Positions 35,630-47,593 of a DNA stretch of 64,000 nt are shown here, in pieces. The DNA lies in NCBI GenBank assembly GCA_024752435.1, contig CP103034.1, forward strand, positions 1,612,001 through 1,676,000, written 5' to 3'. Source of the stretch: Allantophomopsis cytisporea (Eukaryota; Ascomycota; Leotiomycetes; Phacidiales; Phacidiaceae). Under the pieces are notes generated by a model. It worked only from the letters and a program-made list of their open reading frames with translations, was not told where the DNA came from and made no database searches. The position numbers and the translations under genes were made by a program. Numbering within the stretch: the first letter of the stretch is position 1; each line of letters starts with the position of its first letter.

Positions 35630-38354
35630 CTACTTCCGGTTCTGACTCTGCTTTGCTTGCTGCCGCGCTATATCTATTTGTTGCAACCTTGCTCTCATGC
35701 CTCCATCCAATCTGTTTCCTTCCAGAAAAGCTCGTCTTTCTGCGTCGCCCTTGAACGGTTTCATGTAGTCCTTGAAAGCCCTAGATAACTCTGCCACGCC
35801 ATTGAGGAAGCGCCTCATGACAATGACAGTTTCTTTGGGGGGTTCAGCAGTTTTTGCTTCGTATTCAGCCCAAGCTACGGCAGTTTGAAAAGCTATTCTC
35901 GAAGTGTCAGACGCGTAATTCGAAACCAGTTTTGTATTACATCATGCATAAGTAGAAACTGACCATTGCGGATCTCTCTGCCATTCCATTTCAGGTCAGT
36001 GATCTTAGGGTCATTTTCGACAAAGCTTTCCAGATACTCGTCAACTCTGTAGTTAGGCCGGTCGTTGGTAAGTTTGGTAAAGAACTGTTTCCAAATTTTA
36101 ACACGATCTTCATCCGTAAGGTCTGTATACTCAAGGACCAGGTGAATCCTGCTAAGAATAGCTTCATCTATCTGTCCTAGCCGATTTGTCTATATTGTTA
36201 TGGTCAACTTTCATCCAGCCATGTGTCGGATCTGATGGGAAAGAAAAGGAAAGCACAAACAGTCAAGAAAAGAATCCCTCTGTAGTATTCCATAGACCGC
36301 AAGAATGCTGACACAAGACTGTTGCGCTGTAATTGGCCATTTGTTCGACGTTCAAAGTATACGTCAGCTTCATCAATAAGCATAATCGCATTCCATGTCT
36401 CTGCCAGATTGAACCATTTCGCGAGCTCCCTTTCCATCTCCGTCTCTTCAGTGCCTGATACCATATTAGTAGTGCAACGTCGCTAAGTCTAATATCGCTT
36501 ACCAATATCCGCCACAGTCAAAGATAAAAGAGGCCGTCCTTCAAGTAAGTCAACAAAAGGTTCAAAGCTTAGGAGGCACTCTAGTAATTACCTGTATAAC
36601 TCGAAATACATTCAGCAGTGTAGGTCTTACCGACGCCGGATGGCCCATGCAGTAGGAAGATCTGACCTTCCCCCTTATCCACAACGAAATCTGCTGTCCA
36701 TATCTTTTGGCGACTTTCATACCTATGAGTGAGTGCAACCAGCATCTCGAGCCTCTCTTTCGGAATCCTCAAACTATCAAAGGCATTTTTATCGGGACGA
36801 CAGAATTTAATCAAAGATACTTTCAAGATGTCTATAAAAAAAGTCAGCTTAAGTTCCTATGCATTTGTTTTCTGCTTGATTCTTACCAAATTTCCTACTC
36901 TTGAGCAAAAATGCAGGGATGTGGGTGGGGAAGAGAAAGAAATGGCCCTCGTGAAGCTGGATTTGGTGTTCCGTCCAGGCAACTGAAGTTATTGCTTGGT
37001 ATGTGTACCATTTGCCTTTCTTTTTGGTATCCGGGTGATGAGCTTCGTCGGTGATTCCTATGCAATCGCTATCTTCACCAATGAATCCTGCATGTTTTTC
37101 CTCACGATCTTGATAATAGCTCTTGGTATCCAAAATAGCTCTACCCTTATAATTCTATAGTCACTTGTTAGAGTTGATGTCAGACTCAAAGAAGTGAGAA
37201 CATTACCCGGTGATTTTCTAATTCGCCATCGTAAGTGACCTCTACTGACCCTTTCTCAAAGATTTTTTGAACAACTTCCCAATGCTTCCGCCCAGACTCT
37301 TCAAGCTTGACCCGCAAGTCTGGTCGCAATTCAACCTTTCGATCTCCAACGGTCACTTGAGTAGGGAATACGCTAAGAGATGTTATTTCCTTTGCCCCTT
37401 CGTATTTCACTATATATGAGGCAACCGAGACACGATCTATCTCCAAACCTACATCCACATTAATCATATTTTTCCATAAATTACAGGACGACCTGACATA
37501 CCATTGAAGCTTAAGCACCACATTTCAACTTTGTAGTCTCTGTCCTCATCAAGTTCTATTGAACGTACAATATAACCGCTCGTATCGGCCATTCCAAATT
37601 CCCCCGAACTTGTGGAAAAGACGGGCGTGCCTGGTTTGAGTAACATCCATAGCATCTCGAAGGTAGCCATGGGAGGGTCCTGGCTATACAACAATTTCTC
37701 TCGCTCAATCTTCTTTGCCCAAGCTGCGTTTACGTACGTGGTCACGACATTGGCGTGCTTGCGTAGAACTTCGGACTCTGTTGTTCCAAGAGGAAGTAGA
37801 GCTTGGCTAGAAAGCGAATCCTCACCGTTGGGTATTTTGCAAAGCCTCGCAATTTCCTCCCTATGATGCATCAATAAGAAGTACGGTTCTTTGAGCCTTA
37901 AAAAGTCTCCCTTGAGCTCCTGTTTTGGATAATAATCTACAAGAGAACGAATTGCTTCGATTAAGAAGGGCGATCGAATAATCATTTCCGACGAACCAAC
38001 AGATCTAATGCGATGCTTTTTGTCCTTTTGAGTTGACTCTTCATTTCTCAATTCGCCTGCAGCAGTTGCATCGTCTTCCGTCTGGATGGAATTCTTCTGG
38101 ATATCGTGAATTGTAACATGAAGGAGGATGTCAAAGACTACGCTTTCAGGAGACTCGTCTTCCGAGGGTCTCACTTCTGTTTCCAAAGAAGGGCGTGAAA
38201 AGGAAAATGAGCCTCTCTCGATAACATCTCCGTCGCCATTACTGTAGATAATTCTCCATCGAATATTCCCTGGGTCTGTGTCAGTCGGTAAGTTTTGAGT
38301 GTTCCCGTTCTCGACTATGCCGGCGTTTTCCACTTCTGCATCCATCGTAGACAT
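35630..38354 (-). CDS. AAA-family ATPase, fungal type with long N-terminal domain
   Basis: Eight exons fit by splice motif and phase: 38354-37502, 37448-37207, 37154-36887, 36831-36592, 36538-36503, 36454-36261, 36189-35964 and 35892-35630. The product is 773 aa. The N-terminal half is the charged domain common to a large fungal AAA family (FSFSRPSLETEV, LLKPGTPVFS, YKVEMWCLSFNG). The AAA module has Walker A GPSGVGKT (517-524), Walker B IMLIDEAD (570-577), FLTTNRLGQIDEA with sensor-1-type Thr/Asn, and SRIHL with the likely arginine finger. The ATG at 38354 is the first in frame. The exon of 36 nt (36538-36503) is unusually short but is needed for phase and supplies LSLTVADIG. The substrate is unknown. 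It shares an 838-bp promoter region with the divergent gene at 39193. Confidence 0.88.
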
Positions 38355-38598
38355 TTCGTAAATCTTACGGCAGACGAAAATTGTATGGTATAAGATTTGT
38401 AGAAAAAAAGCTGTCGCTATCTTGAAGTAGAAATGAAGGTTCAGGGTAAAGGCAAAGGCCGAAATCGAAATAACTTCCAGGTGAGACAGTGTCAATTTGC
38501 GCTACGATCGCCACCTCGTCCATATGCCGCCACCTTTTTCTATATGATATTGTTCCATGAATAAAGCCATAAATGTAACTCGATAGAGATCGGCAATG

Positions 38599-38687
38599 CA
38601 GTCAGATCAATAATCTATGCAGCATCGGTAGGGTTTGGGCACATATTAGTTTCTCATCAAGCAGACCGATAGGTGTTCAGCACGGTG
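38599..38687. repeat. Direct repeat, copy A, in the divergent promoter
   Basis: About 89 bp, beginning CAGTCAGATCA and ending CACGGTG, clearly related to copy B at 38933-39020 in the same orientation but with many substitutions. The starts of the two copies are 334 bp apart. Confidence 0.75.
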
Positions 38688-38932
38688 AAAGAACCTAACC
38701 ATGCAATCAGTCAGATCATGTCAAGATCCTGTGGTTAAGAAAAGACCTTAAGTTCACGAGACAGGCGGCAGCATGGGTGTCTCGGTACGCATGTCTTACA
38801 ATTGGTTCCACTCCACCCCCACTCTTATATACTGGAGTCAATAATAATTAGAGTAGCTCTTACTCTTCACGTTTCAATCATTTGAGAATCCGTGTATTTT
38901 CACTGCAACTGATGACCCAGAAGTCCCGGATT

Positions 38933-39020
38933 CAGTCAGATCAACACTTCATGCGATATCGGCAGAGTTTGATACATATTGATTTCCCAATAAGCAACCG
39001 GATCTGGGTTCATCACGGTG
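38933..39020. repeat. Direct repeat, copy B, in the divergent promoter
   Basis: Diverged partner of the copy at 38599-38687. Shared blocks include CAGTCAGATCAA, ATCGG, CACGGTG and the ACATATT-to-GTTCA spacing. Confidence 0.75.
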
Positions 39021-39192
39021 GCAGCCTAGTCATATCAACTATCTATAGGCGAATTGGGCGCGAATTGGCCATGTTTTGTTTCCTCACCGAAATGGCTGAG
39101 ATATCAGATTTCCTGGCTTTCTCTCCATTCTTCCAAGGTTCATCGTATTTCAACCATCAATTTCGAATATAATCATCCCACAAATTGTCAAA

Positions 39193-41341
39193 ATGAGTTT
39201 GTCTAATGAGCATATCGAGGCACAACTTATCGGGCACAAATTTAGCAAGGATGTTGGGGATGTGCTTACAAAGAATCAGCTTGCTCGAGCGATGACCTTA
39301 GCAGCTACGGAGACAGAAGAAACGATCCTCCAGGAGCTTAAATTTCATCAAGATCTTTCCACGTATGCCTCTGATAATCCTTAGTAGAAATATTCTCTAA
39401 TCCTCAACACAGCACATTGGTCAGAGAACTAAAGGATGCTAAGACCCAAATGATTCAAAGCTGGGAAGAGTTGAAATCAATAATAGAGAAGGAAAGGAAA
39501 CATCCAGAGAAGTTCAGATTCGAGATTCCTACTGTAGGTTCTTTCGTGAATAAGAAAATCTCTGTATAATTTCATCATTCATGCTAAGTGACCAGAAAAT
39601 TCGCGCCAAAAACGAAATTACCATTGACGATGGTCGGTCAAAAGCTGTTAAGAAAGTGACAGAAATGATTCAACAATTATGTCAAACTGTCGATGGAAGT
39701 GAACTTGCTACACTCATACCATCTGGCAATCAGTATGTACAAGTTGTCACTGGAGTGCTCAAAACAGTCAGCAATGTAAGTGGGCCTTGTGATAATTGTG
39801 AAATATACTGCACTGACAACATCTAATCCAAGGCAATATTGAATCATCAACGTATTGAGTCTGGCTTTGAAGATGCTATGGAGAAGATTTCAAATGCCTT
39901 GAGGGAAGCCGCAAAGTTGCTCAACATCCCCTGGCACGAAGACACAACTGAAATGAAGACAATTGTCACCACAATATTTGTTAAGATCTTCCAATTTCTC
40001 ATTCCTTGTGTAAAATGGTGCGCGTCGAAATTCGAGCGGTTTCAAGTTTCCTTCAACAGCAAGTACTACACAGACAATGTGGAAGGGCCACTGAATGGTA
40101 TCCAAGATCAACTAGTTAAGTTGCGTAATGAGGCCAATACACATTTTATGCGTCATATGATGAGTCTTCACAGCCAAGACATTCAACGAGATATCCGCAA
40201 GAAAAGAGCTGCCGCCATCCCCGATCCGAAGAAAGCCTTGGAGTTACAGCTTGGTCGTAAAGGCAACGATTACGCGGTGAAATTGGCTGAAGGGGGATTA
40301 AAGCAACAGTACCAAGAGGAGTTCGAGGAGAAACTGAAGCTGGAGAAAGAAAGTAATTATAACTCCTTTCAGAATTTTTGAGACCTCAAACCAACTTATT
40401 ATCACCTAGAACTACTGAAGCGGAACCTTGTGTTGAATTTGTGGAATTCACCACTCCGAAGAATAGAGAGTAAGACACTTGAAACGGCCAATTTGAGCTC
40501 TCAAGATCAGACCGGGCCAAAAATCATTCGGTACACAGAAGTAGAGTTAGCATCACGCCATCTTGAAATCGCCTCAGACAAAGGATATCCGCTCGATTCA
40601 GTTATGCAGCCTAATGACCTTAGCTTGGATTCTTTCATCTTTCAGCGCCTTCAATCTTGGATGGCATCGCCGAGTAGTGAGACTCTGTGGATTTGTAGTT
40701 CCGGAACAACAGAAGAATTGAGTAAGGCTTCGCTGGCGGCCGCGTATATGGTATCAATCAGCGAGCAGATGTCGATCTCCTATATCGCATATCGCTGCCG
40801 GTTTTTGGATTCCCCTGCCTCCGATGGTACAGAGCAGCCTTCCAGAGCTCAAAATCTAGGATATAAAGAAGCGTCACCGGAAACAAATCGATTCATCTTG
40901 ATGTTGTACTCTTTCATCCGCCAGCTTGTCTGGCTGCTTCCCGATGAGGTTGAAAGCAATTTCGATCTTAGTTTTCACCAATTCGAACATCTGGATGGCA
41001 GCGTTAATAGCATTCAAGAGGCATTCGGCATCTTAGAGGAACTGCTAACTCTGATGCCAAATTTTCAAGTCTGCATCTTGGACGGATTCGAGTTCGTTGA
41101 CAATGATCCGACGGATGATGGAACGTGGATCTATCTGCATGTCTTCCTCGACATCCTGAAGAGAGCAGGGGAAAGGAAGGTTCTCAAAGTCTTCCTTGCG
41201 AGCACTGGATTGTGCGTTACCTTATTGTCCGAAGACGTTGTTGCATTAGATCAACAGATTCATCTCCCAGAAGATTACAGTGAAACCCAAATAAGTTCAG
41301 GCGGGTTGTGGGAAGATATCGAAGTACTAAGACAAGACTGA
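39193..41341 (+). CDS. Unknown 640-aa protein, STAND-like layout without a clear P-loop
   Basis: Five exons fit in phase: 39193-39362, 39413-39533, 39596-39775, 39833-40352 and 40410-41341. The N-terminal 350 residues are mostly charged helix (EEELKSIIEK-type stretches, RKKRAAAIPDPKKALELQL) around one hydrophobic helix (TIVTTIFVKIFQFLIPCVKW) that could be membrane-associated. After about residue 390, LDSFIFQRLQSWMAS then LWICSSGTTEELSKASLAAA sits where related fungal proteins start an NTPase-like domain, but GKT/GKS is not present. ILDGFEFVD later resembles a Walker B strand. I do not recognise a named family. Its head-to-head position with an AAA ATPase suggests the two may act together (inference). 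Confidence 0.75.
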
Positions 41342-41628
41342 TCGTTGTGAGCAAGTTTGGGCTCAGTGAGTAGTGAATGTCAAAGCTTCTCGTTTCATTG
41401 TCTCATAGTCTTCTATCAAATTCTGGTAGAAACCAACCATCTTTTCGCTATAAAGGAAAGTAAAGGAGATGAATGTGTTCTACAAGAAGGTCAGTTAGTT
41501 TGAATACTGTTAGATATCTATTCCATTCTACTCTACAAGTCATGGTGTTGTAGTGTCAGCGGCATTTCGGTGATATGGTGCACAGGCCCAAAGTCAACTG
41601 TTTAACCTTATATATAAGCATCTATTTT

Positions 41629-42663
41629 CTAAGAATGACCTATGATTCCCCTTGGAACATAACACTCATCAATAGCCTTGATCTCCTCTTCAGTCAATTC
41701 AAACTCCGCAGCCTGAATAGCCTCGTCGACCCTTTCCTTCTTACTCATTCCCAGAATAGGTGAAGTAATGAAAGGCTTCGACAAGCTCCAAGCAATAGAG
41801 ACAATTGCCATAGAAACACCACGATTCTTAGCAATCTTCTCAATCTCTTCATTCACCTTTCGATCACTCTCCGTCATGTCATGGCCCATAAATCCCTTCC
41901 CCATTCCACCTCCTCTCTTCGTATCCCCAAACTCCTTCCAAGGACGAGTCAAGAACCCCATCGCCACAGGACTCCACGGGATCCCACCAATGCCGAATTT
42001 TGCGCAAGCAGGGTACATCTCCCTCTCCTCCTCGCGGTACATGGCGTTATGCAGGTTCTGCATAGAGATAAACTCGGTCCAGCCATTAAGTCGCGCGGTG
42101 TACTGATACTCAAGCAACTGGTGGGCAAACATGGAAGAGGCGCCAATATAACGGACCTTTCCGCTCTTCACGACGTCATGGAGTGCCTCCATAGTTTCTT
42201 TGACAGGAGTGAAGGGATCGAACCGGTGAATCTGCAGCAAATCGACGTAGGGTAGATCCAATCTTTCGAGACTGGCATCCACGCTCTCGAAAATATGCTT
42301 ACGGCTGAGCCCAAATTCATTGATGTATCCATTGGCTTCTCTCTGCTCTATCGACATAGCGAGGGGTTCTTCAGACTCATGACCTACTGGCGCCCAGAGT
42401 TTTGTGGCAATTACAATGTTGGAGCGTCGCCAGTTGTATTCTTTGATAGCCTTGCCAAGGATCCTTTCGGATTCGCCGTTAGAATAAGCGTTTGCTGTAT
42501 CGAAGAAGTTGAGGCCCGACTTATAGCAGTGGTCGAGGATTGGAAGAGCTTCTTTTTCCGGAATGGCCCACTTGAGTCGTCCATTTGGATCGCCGAAACT
42601 CATGCACCCTACACCGATAGGGGAGATGCGGAGGCCGCTGTTGCCAAGATTTACGTATTTCAT
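41629..42663 (-). CDS. Aldo-keto reductase
   Basis: Intronless, 344 aa. It opens with NLGNSGLRISPIGVGCM and keeps the complete catalytic tetrad: Asp55 and Tyr60 (FFDTANAYS), Lys88 (IVIATKLW) and His146 (LLQIHRFDP). Further NADPH-barrel marks are KVRYIGASSM, IPWSPVAMGFL and SPILGMSKKERVDEA. The layout is that of the fungal AKR subgroup that includes versiconal hemiacetal acetate reductase and yeast aryl-alcohol dehydrogenase relatives, so a carbonyl such as an aryl or alkyl aldehyde is the probable substrate; the exact one is unknown. The ATG at 42663 is the first true ATG; the frame upstream has only non-ATG codons. A TATATAAAG box lies about 70 bp upstream. Confidence 0.93.
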   Translation of the reverse strand: MKYVNLGNSGLRISPIGVGCMSFGDPNGRLKWAIPEKEALPILDHCYKSGLNFFDTANAYSNGESERILGKAIKEYNWRRSNIVIATKLWAPVGHESEEPLAMSIEQREANGYINEFGLSRKHIFESVDASLERLDLPYVDLLQIHRFDPFTPVKETMEALHDVVKSGKVRYIGASSMFAHQLLEYQYTARLNGWTEFISMQNLHNAMYREEEREMYPACAKFGIGGIPWSPVAMGFLTRPWKEFGDTKRGGGMGKGFMGHDMTESDRKVNEEIEKIAKNRGVSMAIVSIAWSLSKPFITSPILGMSKKERVDEAIQAAEFELTEEEIKAIDECYVPRGIIGHS

Positions 42664-42730
42664 GGTGATGTTGATGTGATGGTGCAATTAACGTATGAAT
42701 GGGTTGAAGCATAATTAGAGGTATGAGGAC

Positions 42731-42742
42731 CTTTATATACAC
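42731..42742 (-). promoter_or_regulatory. TATA-like element of the aldo-keto reductase gene
   Basis: TATATAAAGG-type box reading leftward, about 70 bp before the ATG. Confidence 0.5.
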
Positions 42743-42749
42743 CTTTGTA

Positions 42750-45700
42750 AAATAATCCAAATGTCTAACTTTGACCTGATACCGGTAGTCTCGTTGTGAT
42801 GTAATTCAGAGTACCCAGCCTTGGCACTGCACTATCATCCCGTCCAGGAATACAGATGTCGGCAATATGCACTGGGTTGCGGGGCTAAGATTCTATAGAC
42901 CGCAAACTCCGGTATTTGTGTATGCAACGCAATTAGCAGTGATCAAGAAGCTTACCTCTCACATTCTGTCGCCATATACGGTCAATACGAGACATCACTC
43001 CCGAAATACATGGAAGTGAAAAGTTCAACTTGTCATTGTCTGTAGATCACCGGAATCGGCACACAGCACCACTACGAGTGATTAGATAGCGGCAGAGTAG
43101 AATCCTGCTCTCTTTCTCCTTCGATCAAGTCGGTACCAAAATCCTGCTGCACTAAAACATCGTGATATATTCGAGGCTACAACCTAAGGCTTTGGTTCGA
43201 TGATCGATTCTCAAAAGTTACAGAAAGTCTTTCGAGATGTGAGACGTGATTTCCAGGCACGAAAGTCTCAAACCCTGAGAGGAAGCGTCTGGACAAATGG
43301 TTCAACCCGGCAGATAATGACATATCCGAAGCACCTTTCACTATCATATCTTAATTCTCCTTACACAACTAGGCTTTTAGGAGCTTTCAACCATCGTTCA
43401 TCGATGAACTGAACTCCAGCTCTTGGCATCGGCCGAATTTAGAAGAAAGGTACCAACTTTCGGCCGACGTCCTCGGCTCGAAATTAGCGCTGAAACTCAC
43501 AAAATAGCCGATGATATCGCTGAAGCACGTCAAATCCATTGTCACAAAACTCCACCGGATTTGAGCTACGAGCAGTATGAATGGAACCAGATGTTGTCTT
43601 TTGTTGGTCACTTATTCGTCCTTGACCGGATTTTGTGTACAATGTCCCAAAGTATTCTGTGTGCTAATTTATGCGATGTCCCAGTTATTGAAACTGCCGA
43701 TACTCCTATACACGATGGACGTTCAACTAGCTTGCTGCCAACAACAAATGTGGCTGTACGCATTCTTCACTTGTTATCGATGTAACCGAAAAAGATGGAG
43801 TTAAGATTGATATGTGTTAACTCCATGTCACGATATGTTATTAAACCTCCTTAGTGCCGAGGTTTGAGGGATTAAGATATTATACTTATGACCACATATC
43901 TCTCGGAGAATCGTGACAGAAGTATGCAATTTTATAAGGAAATCGCACTGTCGAATGCTAATGTAAGGTATAATAATACCTCCCAGTTTTTCTTGGCTAT
44001 CTCTGTGTTGTTTCACATCTAAAAGGTGCACGTCGCATCTATCAATACTCAGTTCGTCACTATGGAACATGCCAAGTACAGTACTACCTGTTTGATAACT
44101 CTCAAGGACTTATTTACATGCCTCTCAAGGATAGGAAAATAGGCCTCAGCATTTCCAGAAGCGCGCTTGAATGTGGGACATGTGGCGACCCGAACTGATA
44201 ACCCTAGAAAGTGGAAGAGGAAGCCTGTCTGTGATGATGCTGGGTAGCAGCGAAGTCGGGTGCTGAATTGGTTAAAGGAGAAAGAGATCAGGATTCTACT
44301 CTACAACTATTCTGAATACTACGAGTGGTACGGTGCTGCCTAGTCTGGTAATCAATAAAAGTGAAACTCATTCACTTTCATATACTCGCACCGAAGTAAG
44401 GTCTGTATATTGATTACATATGTTGACACTTTCACCTAATCCTCAAGTTTGCCAACGACTGATGATGCAGTAACCGGCATATGGCCGACAAATTCTCCAG
44501 CGGCAGGCCTGAGTAGACCATAGGCAAAGCTTCCAAGATATATGGTATTTCATAGTCCAATGTCGTGATAATAACCAATCAATTCCATTTTGTTGACGAG
44601 AGTCGTGAACCGGTGAATGCAGTTCAGATGAGACTGAATAATTCATGACGGGTTGATTGTGTTGGGTTGTTCAGAAAGCATGTTTTTAATACTGTGGAAA
44701 AGCCGAGAGGCTTGGGACATATTATGGTAGACATCAGAAAGCTATTGGACGACATGTTTAGAGTGGAAAAGTGAGAGATATTGGGGCTAGTTGTGTATGC
44801 TTCTCCTGGTTTTATCTATATGATTATTCCCTTACTAACGTTTCTAGACGGCGACATACGATTTCTACTATGAATTTCAAGTCTTGTTACTAAAGACTGG
44901 TATTCCTTTATTAATATAAATCAAGCACTATAATAGATAGGCGAAGTGTTAATTATTCCAAGGGAAGACTGTGGATTAACAAGATACCTAAACCAGCATC
45001 TGTTCTTATTTAAATATCAAAACCAGCTTAAGTCCATGAATATGTATCCAAACACCTTAACTGTGAGTAGTGCCTTGAGAAATTGATCTCTACGGCGACT
45101 TGAACAACTTTCCTCTCTTCTTCTTTGACTAGACTTATAGCTATGAGTTGCGATACGGGCAGTAAGAAAGTTCTTTGAAGCAAATTACGAAGCCATATGA
45201 ATTCTGAATTCTGCCGCACTTAAATGAGGCTCTCGTTCACCTGTCTCCATTCATGTATGTGGTACAAAAACCGTTTGCTTTGCTCGACTCAGGTTTAGTT
45301 TAAAACACCCCTTTTCTGACCTACGTATAGAACGAACGGGAGCCAAGTCTTTCAACTGCTACGATGCTATACCAGGTTAGAAAGGACTAGAATGGGAAGC
45401 ACTACACACTCGATATCTGACGTAGCCTCGCCTTCCGACCCCACCGACCAGATAGATATTCAAACTATTCCTCTTCACTGTCTCTTCCTGCACGCCATAC
45501 TTCAAGGTTGGGTGATCACATAGATTGTGAAAATAAATGAAGTCCGATGTTTGAAGATGTTATGCACAAGGTTGCACTATTAGCATCATGATCGGTCCCT
45601 GTCAGTATCACGAGACATATTTCCAACAATCAAACAATTGGACCTTCTACCGAATAATTACCCTGCAGAATGCCTCAACACTACAGCTTCTTTCACGTCA

Positions 45701-47040
45701 TGTTGTCTCAGCGGAAATCTGTCGCCATTATTGACTGTGTCTTTGGTTGTTGATCCTATCAACGCCTATTATGCGATTTGCCTCCATGTGCAGTTATTGG
45801 ATTTCCGATCACGATGATTCAGACGCATCAACTGCGTGGACGATCGCAAAAACACGCACACCACAGAGTATATGGTCCCTATTCTCATTCTACCATCGAG
45901 CACGAGTGGTTATTCAGGCTTTCAAATAGGCATTCAACACTTAGAGATATCTACTCACGTCAATTGGAGTCTCGCAACCATAAGGAAGTCCAGTATTGGA
46001 GCTCGGTATTCGGTATACGGCACGTAGGGCTCAATGAGACGAACGCAGGAGGTGCTTTACCACCAATGATCGTATTCAACGCTAACTACGCCAAAACTAA
46101 ATGGGATTTTACCAGATCTGCCTACAGGAGAGTACCTTAGTACGCGTACAGATACGAGTGAGATTCGTCGTTGGCATGCTGAATGCGTCGTACAATAATT
46201 CTTACCATCATCTTACATGGGCAGCTTATATTCGTCTAGGTCTTATAGTCGCGCAACGCTGAGAGACTTGCTTGATGTGTTTAGGATATAGCTGAACGAA
46301 TGTGGTGACAAGATAAGCAATACGCTTACATTCCTTCCCCGCGTTTGAGGTTTCACTCTACTTGGTCAATTCTTAGCTCCAAAGACATCTACTTCTCTAG
46401 CAGTCATAGAAATTTCACATCAGCTGCTGTATATGCAACATGCGTTCATCGGACACAAAAGAAAATTTAAAGTTTGCCCAATTGTGTATTTTATCGGTAA
46501 CATATAAGCACTTGCAAGTACTGCAGATGTAACTAGAGTATTACATCGCAGTCCTCGAATGCCTATTCAATCCTTAGATATGATACATTTGAGATCTTAA
46601 CAAGATAACCAATACGAACATCACAACAAACACAATATTTATGCAGAAACCTTGATCCATCAAAACGATACTGTTTTCTCTCAATCCTTCGCTCCTTCAA
46701 TCGTTCCTTTAATTTAAGATGAAGCTCCAATGTTTATCATCAGCTGGCTCATCGATCGTCAGATCGCTGTTTGAAGTCCGGAAATGCAAATGAGACTCTA
46801 CATTATTGCCCACAAGTTTGAAAACAGCCGCAAGACATTCTGACAAAGATGGTTACCTGACGACAAGTGACGTAATCATGGAAAGCTTTATAGAAGCGTA
46901 TGATTATCGTGACATTGTATGCTGTGCTACCAGATTTAAAATCCGTTGTAAAGTCTCGCGATCGTTCTCAAGCTCGTTGGTCAACTATCAAGAGAGTACT
47001 TTGCAGCATGCTCTTACTGTTTGAGGTGATATCCTTCTAG
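42750..47040. other. 4.3-kb gene-poor region with gene debris
   Basis: Apart from the remnant at 43190-43700, it holds only short frames without recognisable motifs (for example 45778-46140 and 46806-47024), several AT-rich patches and no tRNA. It is probably decayed accessory DNA. Confidence 0.45.
43190..43700 (+). pseudogene. Possible remnant of an unrecognised gene
   Basis: Protein-like sequence appears in successive different frames over 500 bp: RLDKWFNPADNDISEAPF around 43.29 kb, then SFIDELNSSSWHRPNLEERY and LSADVLGSKLALKL around 43.39-43.50 kb, then IADDIAEARQIHCHKTPPDL around 43.50-43.56 kb. One switch can be an intron (acceptor CTTTTAG at about 43.38 kb). The second, near 43.50 kb, has no room for one, so it reads as a frameshift. 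No family is recognised. Confidence 0.3.
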
Positions 47041-47060
47041 TCTCAGCTGGAACGGATAGA

Positions 47061-47066
47061 TATAAA
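47061..47066 (+). promoter_or_regulatory. TATA box of the cysteine-rich peptide gene
   Basis: TATAAA, 103 bp upstream of the ATG, followed by a C/T-rich leader. Confidence 0.5.
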
Positions 47067-47163
47067 GCAAAGCAAGATCCTGCCAACTATTCTATCAACC
47101 AGACTTCAATACACTTTACTTTTACTCACCAGAACATAATCCTGCCTTAGAAATTCTTCCAAT

Positions 47164-47593
47164 ATGCAACTCAACTATTACTTCACGGTTGCGATTGCAG
47201 CCTTTGCTGCCCAGATCACTGCTAGCCCAAATCCAATGCCATTCCCCGCCGGAGACTTGATCCAGTTGGTATGTAGTCAAGTGCCAGATGCATCTCTTGA
47301 CATCTTCTAACATGATTTTAGGGTATATATAAAATCCACATCACAACCTAGTTGTGAAGCATCGATTCTCAAATGTATACTTACAAAACACAGGCGAGAC
47401 AGGGCAGAGCGCTGCAAACCCACTAGCCAAGCGTGGCGATCTCCCAGTTGGCGCATGCTGCGTTGTGGGACAGGCAGCGTGCAAAGATGCGGGATATCAG
47501 TGCAATTACTGCATCGACCCAAACACTCACGCCGAAGTGTCACCACCTACCTGTCAAAAACTTGGACAGTGTGCTCCCACTTGTTCGACTTAA
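47164..47593 (+). CDS. Secreted cysteine-rich peptide with Kex2-type propeptide
   Basis: A signal peptide (about residues 1-20, ending QITA) is followed by a short propeptide ending LAKR, a Kex2-type site, then a mature part of about 50 residues starting GDLPVGACC with eight cysteines, compatible with four disulfides. This layout is that of fungal processed effectors and antimicrobial or signalling peptides; I do not recognise the family and the role is unknown. The intron structure is odd: the reading frame is kept if two introns (47269-47321 and 47323-47393) flank a single exonic G at 47322, giving 101 aa. The alternative is one intron with a weaker donor (GTAGTC, 47273). The right-hand exon is 47394-47593. 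Expression evidence would decide both the splice form and whether it is induced. Confidence 0.75.

Noticed and set aside
47269..47393. One 125-nt intron from donor GTATGT in the cysteine-rich peptide gene
   Set aside because: It puts the second exon out of frame and hits a stop after about ten codons, so either two introns or another donor must be used.
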